Below, one piece after another: positions 22,401 to 34,700 of a stretch of 42,721 nt of DNA. The stretch's first letter is position 1. Each line of letters begins with the position of its first letter. The position numbers and the translations under genes are program-made. This DNA is from Lingula anatina (taxonomy: Eukaryota; Brachiopoda; Lingulata; Lingulida; Lingulidae): the NCBI RefSeq assembly GCF_001039355.2, contig NW_019774659.1, forward strand, positions 301,813 to 344,533, given 5' to 3'. The notes beneath the pieces were generated by a model. That model was not told the DNA's origin, did no database searches, and saw only the letters and a list, made by a program, of their open reading frames with translations.

Positions 22401-25400
22401 CACCTCCTCTGGGCTGGACACGAACCTCTCTGTGGAACCCTAACACACACAGAGCACAGGGGAATTAAAACATGTACATATACAAGTTTAAAAAGAGACC
22501 ACGGCTTAAATGAAGGTCTTCAAGACTTGGGGCTTAAATTAAAAGATGACGTTAAAAATAAACAAAGGTTCACTAATTTGTTGTGTAACAACATTGAAAT
22601 ATCATACAAAAAATAAACCATTTAATTCAATAAATATTTATTTAAAAATGAAAAATAATGATTTGTGATATTCCTTTTTACCTCATATGATCATAAATGC
22701 TACATATTACCATATGGTGTATTGAGCTTTAATTTTATAAAAACTTTTGCATTATTGCATTCCCAAAATTAACAGTAACTCCTTCAATCTGAACTGGATT
22801 TTTAATCTTTTTTTAATATATAAGAAAGGTTGACATACATCGGTACAGATAAGCAAAGATCAAAACTTATTGAATTTTGTGAAACATTCTGTATTCATTA
22901 TTAGTATTCTTTTTTTTTCTTTCTATTCATTAGTAAAGAGTGCCAATCATCTACATAAAACATGGGGACAACATGTCTAACTACCATGCCAAACTAGAAC
23001 ACACAAGGTGAGTTGGTTATTTTTTTCCGACCAAAGGTATGCTACAGAAGGACTAAATTCTTGGTGTGCACAGGACAGTTATGAGGCAAAGTTAATCGTT
23101 TTGAAGCAGTTAGAACAAATATTTGGTTAGTTATCAAGATTATGGTTACTTTTCATTTGCATTCCTTTCACTTTAAGCTTTAAGTCAGTACAACTCACTC
23201 CCTTTATCTCAAATTTTCTTATCACACCTGCCCTCCATATTAAACATAAATTGTTAGGGAAAATCTACACACAACACCTAACCCAAGATGGATGTCTACC
23301 AATAACCCCCTAAAAGTTTAGGCATACAAAAATATACATCTATTTTGAATTACTACCCCAACCCACATTGTCATTCAACCTAAACTGTCCTGTGGCTATT
23401 TGGATATATTACCAAAACTAAAGATGTCATAATAGTCTTAAACCAACAGAAATATTACTAAACGCATATCAAGACATATAAATAGTTCTCACCACTTTAA
23501 AATGTTATTCAAACCCAAAATGCCCAAACAAAATAGTTACTCACCCACTCTGATGTATAACCCAGACCCACATTGTTAAACAAACAAAATGGCCACTCAC
23601 CCACTCTGACCTATTATCCAAACCCATAATGTCCAACAACCAAAATTGTCCCTCACCCACTTGGTATTACTTATAAAACCCACCTTCACGTAGGGCACTC
23701 TGTTTTTGTCTTCATGCACTGACAAGTTGCTTTTGGTAACTACATACAAAGGACAAAGGTTAACTAGCAGTACACACAGACTAAATCATTCCTCCTAACT
23801 ACAAAACACTATCATTTTCTGGGTTCACCATAGCATATATTTGTACTAATCACTCAGCAGAGAAAAATTAGTGATATCAAATTCTGGAGTGAAATATTGG
23901 TTCATTTTTTTTTTTAAGCCACGATAAATCATCTTTAAAATTTGGTAAAGTTTTTTATGCTAGGATGAGCCAAGGGTATGGCTTCGTGCAGTTAGTGAGA
24001 CTTTTCATAAGAGGAGTGTGGGTGGTGTACAAGACTGCAAACAAAAAGTTCATTTGGATAGTGTACAAGACTGGAAACAGAAGTTAATTTATGTCTTCAA
24101 AACTGGCCATTTGGAAAAAGTGTATTCTTTTATTTTTTCAGTGGAAAATTCCAAAGTATTTTATTATTATGATAATTTCAAAAATATGAGTTTAAAAGCT
24201 CAAAAGTAGCGATCTCTTGTAGCACACAATATGACACCACTCCTCTGAAGACAATGCCATCACTATGGGATGAATGATCAAAGAATGAGTCCTGATTACA
24301 CCTTACATATAATGTACATGTGGTTTGAATCCAGGCTCACACTGTTTAGCAATATGTACAGACCCATAGCGCATTTTCTTCCATTAAATCAATTTCTTCT
24401 ATTTTGTTGTAAGATACTTCATCTTTAAACACAAACCAAACTGCTGTGAACCACAATCAAACCTGGATTGAGCCACAATCTATAAAGTGTAAACAGGGTC
24501 AGGATGGTAGGGAAAGGATAAAATCATTATGATGCTGATTGTGATGATGGTAAGGGGCTATACAGATAGAAGTGGTTGAAATAACAACATCACACAGGAA
24601 TCACAACAGCTATACACAGGGCAGGCTGCAGGGAGCTCAGTGAGAGCCTGGCCTGGCATCTACCTTCACATAGGGAATACGGTTCTTGTCTTCATGGACT
24701 GACAGGTTGGTTTTGGTGACTGGTGAAAACATGAACAAATATGTTGTTAATATCAGTAGTTCAATAATATTATTATTATTTACACAATCCCTGAAAATGA
24801 CCATATTTTCTCAAACAACCTGGAAATAAATAATTTAAAGTAAAGATATTGTGCAATATCAATATTCAGACACAAATGATAAAATGTTTCTTTGACACTG
24901 AAAAGTTAATAAGAGATAACAACAAAATTAACAATAATTGCCATGAGAAAGATGTACTGGCAACAAATAATAGGATCTTACAAGTACAAGTTGAAAACTT
25001 CATAGAATCAATGAAATATAATTACATAAAGCTAAAACAAAACTTAGATTTGGAAAATGTTCAATAAAAGAAATGTACATACACAGATTAAAATTACTCA
25101 TGAATAACTAGCATGCAAACAATGGTAAACAGTTTTAATATTACTTAAGCTCACGTTCTTGGCAAATCTGGTTTAAATTATCTTCAAATTCATATTCTAA
25201 GCTCAAACTCCAAGTATTCCACAAAAATGAAATATCTCAACTAATTTTTCACCATCTGATCAATGACCTGCTGAAAAATTAGTCTATTTTATTTATTTAT
25301 TTTTCGAAGTTTCTAGTAAATTAAAATGGCACTGAGCTCATGCTCCTGTGAATTCTCTCTTCAACAAGTGAAAAAAATAGACCAGTAATCAAACAAGCAC

Positions 25401-25709
25401 TGCGGTAAAGATTGGCACATAAACTAGTAAAATCTGTCTTTGAATTTTGAGATTTCTACATATCAGCCAGGATGCTCCTCAAGTGGCAGTGGTGGTGGTG
25501 GCGGTGGACAGCTGACACAACACAGAGAGTACGAGACAGCAATCACAGCAAGAATTGGGCAGGTGCTCTTAGATCATGGTGAAGCATTGTGGTGGTCATC
25601 AAGCAGCATTTTTGGGAAAGTGAAAGATTTAGTAAACATAAAACACAGACTGCAAATTGTAGTCACCTCAAGTAGATCCACCATTCAACATTGTTCCATT
25701 CCTGATGAA

Positions 25710-25745
<36 letters not shown>

Positions 25746-28700
25746 GTGCATGCATCTATAAGGACGTTTTGCCATGACAGATGATGAGGAAGATTTAAAT
25801 AGAAGGGTAAGGCCAATGTAAATTATGACAATCATCTACTGTCCAAAATCTCCCCACCCCAGCAAAACTTCCTAATATTTTCATTCATGAAAAAGATAAG
25901 CGGGGGGGGGGGGGGTCTTGCACTTCATATCAACTCTCTTAGACCAAACTGGTTTCGAAACGTGGCAAAAGTTTCCAAATAGGATAAAAAAAGGGTTACA
26001 TAAGGAAAAAAACTGCTGCTGGTGAATTCTCCGACAAAGTAACCAGGTATCCATACTGGAATAGACACATAACCTATACTATGTGATATAACCCAGGATA
26101 TTGGTAAAGAAGTGATTCATAGATAGGTTTACATGTTTCCTTATTCCTTCAATAGAACATGTGTGTTGGATTAACATTTACCTGCCCTGTTTTCATTAAT
26201 CTCTACCTGTGTGTTACCTGTATCAGTCATAAGGAATGGAACACTACATGGTGGATGCTAGCAAGGCTGTGTTTGTGTGGGAGATGTAGAGTTTACTATA
26301 TACAGGATAACAAAATCTGAATAAGCCCAGCTTTCCACTTATTCCACATATTATTTTTTGTTTTTAAATCCATTAACTTCTCACTTCCCTACCTGACCCT
26401 TGATAAAAAGGCATGGACATCATGGCAAACGTCTCTCTCATTTCTTTCCGAGAGACTAGAGTGAGAAACATTGTCCGAGTTTACTGCACTTCAAGTCTCT
26501 CTGAATAAAATGAGGCATTCATTCAGAATAACGTCCCACAAGTCCACACCATAAAAATGCAGGAAGTGTTAGAGTTAGAACAAATATACCATGAAATCAG
26601 GAAATTTCCTGTATATCTGCATAAGACCAAGAGGTACTGGGTGTATTCAGATTATCCAAAAAACACCAAGAACAGCAGTGATCATAAAAATTTGGTATGC
26701 ATTAATTTCAGCAATGATCTGTTCATTCAAATATCATTAATCATTCAATAATTATTTTTTAAAATTATTATATTTATCTTTCTTTTTTTCAATTTTAAAA
26801 TTTTCAGTCAATAGGTATAATCAATACTGTCTTTGACAAGTGTTTAATCAAGAGAAAATCAAGGGGGGGATGAGAAAAAATAACATCAGCTGCTGTTGGT
26901 GCAATTCAGTTGGCAAACTAACTAAATCAACCACACTCAAACAAGGAGAGGTGACAACAATTTGCAGGCCATGTGTCAGACTTACTATCTAGCAAATCCC
27001 TAATCTTGTCCATGTAGATTTCAAAGTAGGAAACCTGAAATAGAAAATGAAATGTAAGTAAAAGTTGATAAAACATCTCACAAAGTGTTGAAAGATATAT
27101 CATAACTAATTACCTGTAAAAATGGGCACATCTAACAAGATACTGATAACTTATGTTCACACTAGCATGTACATAAATTTCATTAATTATTAATAATTTT
27201 ACACAACTGGTTTAAAAGAAAGGAAACACATGAGCCTGTTTTGCTGATGTATCACCTTTTTTCGTGATTTAGGGTAATAAATTGATCTTTTCAATGGGAA
27301 AAATTGTGAATCTTACAGATACTGAAATTTTTTATAGCCTTAAATCCTTAAAATAACTTTCTAATTGACTGATAACAACAAAGCTAAAGAGGGAAGCTAC
27401 CAAATAGTTTTATTCCATAAAGAAAATCCACCCTCAGTGCTACACAGAATTATGTTTTTAATGATTCTAAAATTATGTATCTGAAAAACTGATAATTTTT
27501 CCCCACTGAAATGATTGAATTATTATGGAATTAATATGGCTGAAACAAAAAGTAGGCAAGTGCAATCCCTGGCAAAGATAATCAATGTTAATTAGATGTG
27601 AAACATGATAACAATGGGAAACTGATCATTCATGGATGTTAAAAATACTGATAAGGGGTAGTGTGTGTAACATGCATATCAATATATATCAATTTACTTG
27701 ATATGCTAAAATAGAAACACTTTTAATAGGAATGAAGCCAAAAACACATCTAAAATAAAACCTAAGTTCAGTTGTTCTCCTCTTTCTGATCTCACATTGC
27801 TGTATTTTGTACACACAAAATGAAACTTATCCCAATATTTTTTTTTCAAAATGATACAGTTTAAATTCTAATCAAACACATTATTCATATTTCCAATCTA
27901 CATTTCCTTTTATTTTCAAAGCATAACAGATCCCAAATCCTGATGCAGCTCTTAGAGTTCACAGAAGGCAAAAATCAATACAAAATATTCCCTAGGTTAA
28001 TTAAATTATCACTGGGACTAAAAGAACATCACGAAACATCTGTAAGGCAGATTCAAATGTGAAAGAAAAGGCATCAACCAGTTTATAACCGCATTTCAGC
28101 TACTTTGACATAACCTGGGATTTCTCAAACCTGCTAAATAAACTAAATTAATACAGATCTGCTATACAAATATGGCTATTTAAAGTGAATTAATACCAGG
28201 CTCACATACTCGTTAATGTGATGTCAATTTGCAGAGTGTCATCCACTAGGGACTCCGTTTTATATGAATTTATGTTTTAACCTTAATGGCATAATAACCA
28301 CAATGTTGTCATAGTGCTCAACAAATTGATTGCTGTTATGATTATGAACAATCTTCCATAAACGGCAGCAATCAATTACAAACAGGTGATCTATCAGCAC
28401 AATAATACTCCTGAACTTAATGGTCCCACTAAATAAATGAGATATTTATTATGGAAACTAAAAAAGTGAACAATGAATCAGATGTGACACTGAATATTTA
28501 CTCAGCACACTCATCATTTTGGTTGATACTTTGGGGATAATTATTGACAGACCCTTTTCAGGTTTCTGCCCAAGATGCATATTAACAAGTGCTCAGCCAA
28601 AAAACTGACATATTTAGACAAAAGGTGTTCACCATTTTTAAAATATTCTTCCGTCTTAGTGACTTTAATGTATTATTTTTATATCTTTAATCATATCAAA

Positions 28701-31700
28701 CTATAGATTCAACTAAACATCTTGTACGATTAAAATAATAAATTAAAATAAATAAATAAAATAAATAAATAAATAAAAGGAATTTTATTTCAATTGACAA
28801 TCTTCTGGTATTAAATCGGGCATTTTAAGCAGTCCAAAGCTCTTGGTATGCTCTCTTATTGCATTATCCAAGATGGCATCCAGCTGTCAGTCGAGACTAC
28901 TGTGGTGACTCATATATAGCGATCAGAGTCTGCCATTCCTGCACAGCACTTCTACTTAGTCCTATCCAAAGAATGGCAGACATGGTATTGATTTTCTCTC
29001 TGTTTTCACCGAGATGATCTGGAAGGGTTATTCATATCTGCTGATAGCAGCTAGTTTCCAACAATGAACATTGTTTGACTACCAACTGGTACAGGCAGCT
29101 ATGTAAAGAATTTGCATATAGACAACTTTAACAAATGCTCTTATGTAGGCCTTTTCTCTGAAGACCTTCAGGCAAAAATTAAAGAATTCTGAGAAAAAAA
29201 AAAGGGTTAGAAATAAAACTTTTTTATGTTCTTTTTTTTTGAAAAAAAAATCATTTTTTTCCAGCCACATGATATTACTCAACTAACCTAACAGCAGTCT
29301 AGACATAACTTGGTAATTCCATCTATAAATATCTGGAAGATGCCAAAACACATGTTATATACTAAAGGCAAAAGTCTTTGAGCAGTTGCAACACAGTATA
29401 CCTCCAGTAATGCAGAATCAATGTGTTCTCTTAGCTTTAACTATTAAATTATGGCTGTGTTCATTTAGAACAAAAGTAATGGTCAATAAAATGTCACTTA
29501 TGCAAGGATGTTCTATTGTTATGATAAGTATAAGATGCCATTTGTAACACATTTGAAGACATAATAAATCACTGAAATCTCTTTCCCGCCCTACCCCCCC
29601 CCCCCACTCCCCTAAACCACCATTCTGTATCATTCAAGCAAAGACCCCTATAATCATGTTGTCATTTCTCTAACATCTAGTAAATTTCAAGCAAACAAAC
29701 AAGTGTATTTTTTCCATCCACCAGCCCATATAATTCCAAGGTTGTTTAACTGCCCATGTATTGATTTGGGTCAGAACATCACATTATGTCGTCAGGTTGA
29801 AACTGTCACCAAGTATGTTCATACACATCATGTTTCTTTTAGAGTGTTCAAGTTTAAGTTTGTGTTTACTAGAGTTAAAAGCCAATACATGGAACAATTT
29901 TTGGGTAATGTTTTTGGATCCTTTCCTTTGTGCCCAATTTTGAATATGTTTTATTCATAATATTTATCAAATAAACAAGGCAGCAAAGCTGTCAAATGTA
30001 CAGACAAAAACCAGAAAATAAAAACGCAGGAAATAGGTTACTGTCAATTCTGNCAAGTTCAGTTGTTCTCCTCTTTCTGATCTCACATTGCTGTATTTTG
30101 TACACACAAAATGAAACTTATCCCAATATTTTTTTTTCAAAATGATACAGTTTAAATTCTAATCAAACACATTATTCATATTTCCAATCTACATTTCCTT
30201 TTATTTTCAAAGCATAACAGATCCCAAATCCTGATGCAGCTCTTAGAGTTCACAGAAGGCAAAAATCAATACAAAATATTCCCTAGGTTAATTAAATTAT
30301 CACTGGGACTAAAAGAACATCACAAAACATCTGTAAGGCAGATTCAAATGTGAAAGAAAAGGCATCAACCAGTTTATAACCGCATTTCAGCTACTTTGAC
30401 ATAACCTGGGATTTCTCAAACCTGCTAAATAAACTAAATTAATACAGATCTGCTATACAAATATGGCTATTTAAAGTGAATTAATACCAGGCTCACATAC
30501 TCGTTAATGTGATGTCAATTTGCAGAGTGTCATCCACTAGGGACTCCGTTTTATATGAATTTATGTTTTAACCTTAATGGCATAATAACCACAATGTTGT
30601 CACAGTGCTCAACAAATTGATTGCTGTTATGATTATGAACAATCTTCCATAAACGGCAGTGCATAATGATCATACATCACAACACTGAGGAAAAGATGCC
30701 GCAAGAAAAAAAAAACAACTATTTCTTTTTAATATCATTTTATCCTTTGGCCAGCAATCAATTACAAACAGGTGATCTATCAGCACTATAATACTCCTGA
30801 ACTTCATGGTCCCACTAAATAAATGAGATATTTATTATGGAAACTAAAAAAGTGAACAATGAATCAGATGTGACACTGAATATTTACTCAGCACACTCAT
30901 CATTTTGGTTGATACTTTGGGGATAATTATTGACAGACCCTTTTCAGGTTTCTGCCCAAGATGCATATTAACAAGTGCTCAGCCAAAAAACTGACACATT
31001 TAGACAAAAGGTGTTCACCATTTTTAAAATATTCTTCCGTCTTAGTGACTTTAATGTATTATTTTTATATCTTTAATCATATCAAACTATAGATTCAACT
31101 AAACATCTTGTACGATTAAAATAATAAATTAAAATAAATAAATAAAATAAATAAATAAATAAAAGGAATTTTATTTCAATTGACAATCTTCTGGTATTAA
31201 ATCTGGCATTTTAAGCAGTCCAAAGCTCTTGGTATGCTCTCTTATTGCATTATCCAAGATGGCATCCAGCTGTCAGTCGAGACTACTGTGGTGACTCATA
31301 TATAGCGATCAGAGTCTGCCATTCCTACACAGCACTTCTACTTAGTCCTATCCAAAGAATGGCAGACATGGTATTGATTTTCTCTCTGTTTTCACCAGGA
31401 TGATCTGGAAGGGTTATTCATATCTGCTGATAGCAGCTAGTTTCCAACAATGAACATTGTTTGACTACCAACTGGTACAGGCAGCTATGTAAAGAATTTG
31501 CATATAGACAACTTTAACAAATGCTCTTACGTAGGCCTTTTCTCTGAAGACCTTCAGGCAAAAATTAAAGAATTCTGTGAAAAAAAAGGGTTAGAAATAA
31601 AACTTCTTTTATGTTCTTTTTTTTTTCGAAAAAAAAAAAAATCATTTATTTCTAGCCACATGATATTACTCAACTAACCTAACAGCAGTCTAGACATAAC

Positions 31701-34700
31701 TTGGTAATTCCATCTATAAATACCTGGAAGATGCCAAAACACGTTATATTAACCTTTTTCATCTTTTGCGGAAGTACGAAGTGCGCATGACAGGAACCGC
31801 GCGCCACAGGGGTCATGGTGGTCCTCTGCTGTTTCCAGCATGGCAATGCTAGGTGTAGATGATGTACAAGGTGCGCATATAAAAAGGTCGTATGAAGCGT
31901 GCATTGCTTTCTGGCAAACTAAAAAGGTGGCTGAAGCACAGAAATGAGTAAACTGTAGGCAAGATACAGCTATTTGGACGGAGAATCAAGCAATTAAATG
32001 TTTTCTTTCTCAGTTCAAATACGATGCGCTGTACAACTAGACTTCACCTAAGCGTCCGAGCCTTGGCTGCACTGTCAATAGTGATGACGAACTAAAGCTT
32101 CAGAGTTCTTTTAAATGCTTCCGATAATAAAGATATGCGAAAGAGACTCGTTATTTTTTATGTATAAAATCAAAATAGCCAGTAGACTCATACACAGCTT
32201 TCAAGAGTGTGGACAGGTGCGTAGGCCTACGTCTTCACAATATTACATGTAGGCCTACATATGCAAGCTGTGGCGATATCACCTCATTTACCGGCAGTGT
32301 CAATTCTTTACGATTTTTATGTCTTGTTTGAAGGATGTCTTAAGATATTTTTGCAGTGATAAAATGAAAAGATTCCCTGCATTGTTTGGCCGGTACCTAC
32401 TGTGTATACAGGTAAAACTGATACGCAGTTCGTTCGTCGGTGAACTGATTAAATCGTTTGGTACCTGATAAGGCATCAGGTGTTACTTGTTCAATTGTTC
32501 GGTAAGGGGGGCGGCCACAACTACGACCTTTCCTCTGTAATTAAAACCTTCTAATTTTAAGTGTTAAATAGGTGAGACAGGAATTCTCGACTCATTCCCA
32601 GAAGATAATGAAAGTTTACCGTGTCTTACTCTAGTATGTGTACAAAATTTACGACAGGTAAAAAATGTCAGACTTTCGGTCTGACAAGTATGAAAATTTT
32701 GTCAAACTGAAACAAAACCGTCAGGCAAAAACAAATTTATAGGAAGAGGCCAAATTATTTGATTTTTAAATGTTTTCATGCGTATTTTCATCGTTTTCAA
32801 TCAAATAAAGTGTTTTCCACACATTTCATACTTTTCAACTATCTAAGACAGTTTAATATACGTAGGCATATTTTAATACTTAGCATATTTGTATTACTTT
32901 AGAAATACGTTGTTAGATAATTTTTATTATCCATTTTGTCTTTACCATACATGTATTATGTACGTGTAGCTTACAGAATGGCTTTTCTCCTTTTTTTTTT
33001 TTTTTGTAAATACATGCCCATTGAATTTTCCAATTCTCTTGTCACTGAGTTCAGAAATAAATAACTTTTTATTTTGCCGATAACGCGTTCAACAAGAGCC
33101 AATGTACTTTCTTCTTCGTATGTCTCTGTTGATCTTGATTATATGAGCCCCGTTTGTACAAATCAGTAATACGTATACGGGACTGGATACATAATAATAA
33201 AATTTTTTATATCACGTTAAAAAAAAGAACCTACCCTACTAAGGGTTATGAGAGACTAAAACCTGTGATAGGCATACTACATTTAAAATGATCACTTATC
33301 AATAAAACACACACAAAAATGGCATTACGTACAAAACTTTTCAAACCTTCTCTTTGTTGTTACATAAAAAGTCGTGAAAGTTCTTGAATTTTTTGTAAGT
33401 AGAATCCCCGTGTAAAACTCCACAACTTTTACTTTCTTTTTCCATAATCTCATGCTTGAAGTCTTTTCTTAATTTTTAGGTCCCGGTCTATTCTTCAATT
33501 TTTTCTTCATATCTTTATAATGTTTTTTTTTTCTCGCATTGTTTACCACCGAGTTCTATTTGCCGATAGTTCGTTATATCCGTTGATTTACTAAGCATTT
33601 CTGTTTTTTATTAAAGCACCGTTGATCTCCTCATATTATAGTTTTTCTTCCCGCCTTCGAAATGTTCAGCGCAAACGCGGTGCCCTGCTTTTGATCCAAA
33701 CCTGCTATATTTTTCTTTCTTTCTACCATATTTTTCATTCTAACGGGTTTGTTGGGAACTTATTAAACCTCATGTGTCGATCTCGCTTACTGTTATTGTA
33801 GCAGCGGGACAAAAAGCATGTAAACCCAGCCATGGTTTTTAGCACCACTGTAAGTGTTTCGACGTAGCAGGGCTCCCCTACCCACAATGCAATTTCCATT
33901 TCCGGAAAAGATGAAAAAGGTTAATACTAAAGGCGAAAGTCTTTGAGCAGTTGCAACACAGTATACCTCCAGTAATGCAGAATCAATGCGTTCTCTTAAC
34001 TTTAACTATTAAATTATGGCTGTATTCATTTAGAACAAAAGTAATGGTCAATAAAATGTCTCTTATGCAAGGATGTTCTATTGTTATGATAAGTATAAGA
34101 TGGCATTTGTAACACATTTGAAGACATAATAAAACACTGAAATCTCTTTCCCGCCCTACCCCCCCCCCCCACTCCCCCAAACCACCATTCTGTATCATTC
34201 AAGCAAAGACCCCTATAATCATGTTGTCATTTCTCTAACATCTAGTAACTTTCAAGCAAACAAACAAGTGCATTTTTTCCATCCACCAGCCCATATAATT
34301 CCAAGGTTGTTTAACTGCCTGTGTATTGATATGGGCCAGGACATCCCATAAAGTCCCCTGGTTGAAGCTGTCACCATGTCTGTTCATACACATCATGTTT
34401 CTTTTAGAGTGTTCAAGTTTAAGTTTGTGTTTACTAGAATTAAAAGCCAATACATGGAACAATTTTTGGGTAATGTTTTTGGATCCTTTCCTTTGTGCCC
34501 AATTTTGAATATGTTGTTTTCATAATATTTATCAAATAAAAAATGAATATAAGGGCATTTTGATAATTCAAATTCTTGCCTTCAAAACTTATATTTATAA
34601 CATAGCTTTCCCATATGAAAATCCCATAGGCAGGATCTTGAATTTACATGGATTGTCTTTTTGTTCCTTTTTTCTTTAAATTTATGAATGTTTTAAAATA

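Larger units (their letters stand above)
15940..22439 (-). other. Compact exon block: 250-400-bp introns of kinesin exons e5 to e18
   Basis: Fourteen exons are separated by 13 short introns (256 to 392 bp). I see no further exons in them. Contents worth noting are the nuclear-receptor-like repeats at 19591-19628, an A run at about 20240-20276, the G/C tracts at 17665-17731 and a TTTA run at about 21778-21794. The block contrasts with introns of 0.9-13 kb on either side. Confidence 0.7.

Noticed and set aside
23488-23739. The idea that the 56-bp repeat unit derives from the 56-bp exon, because the lengths are equal
   Set aside because: No meaningful similarity between the unit and the exon could be seen; the equal length is probably chance.
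23684-24719. The possibility that the two alternative kinesin exons are another haplotype duplication artefact
   Set aside because: No N lies between them, the flanking introns do not match, and the exons differ at about 18 percent of bases, far more than the contig-end pairs.
28730-28780. CRISPR-like or other spaced repeat array
   Set aside because: It is an ordinary tetranucleotide microsatellite; the window is animal nuclear DNA.
29418-29633. Minus-strand frame of about 71 codons, repeated at 33983-34198
   Set aside because: It looks conserved only because the region is present twice; the two copies differ by non-silent changes and there is no family resemblance or splice context.
31749-33924. 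Firm assignment of the 2.2-kb element to piggyBac
   Set aside because: The TTAA ends fit, but the empty partner site lacks TTAA and no transposase is present, so the family is left open.
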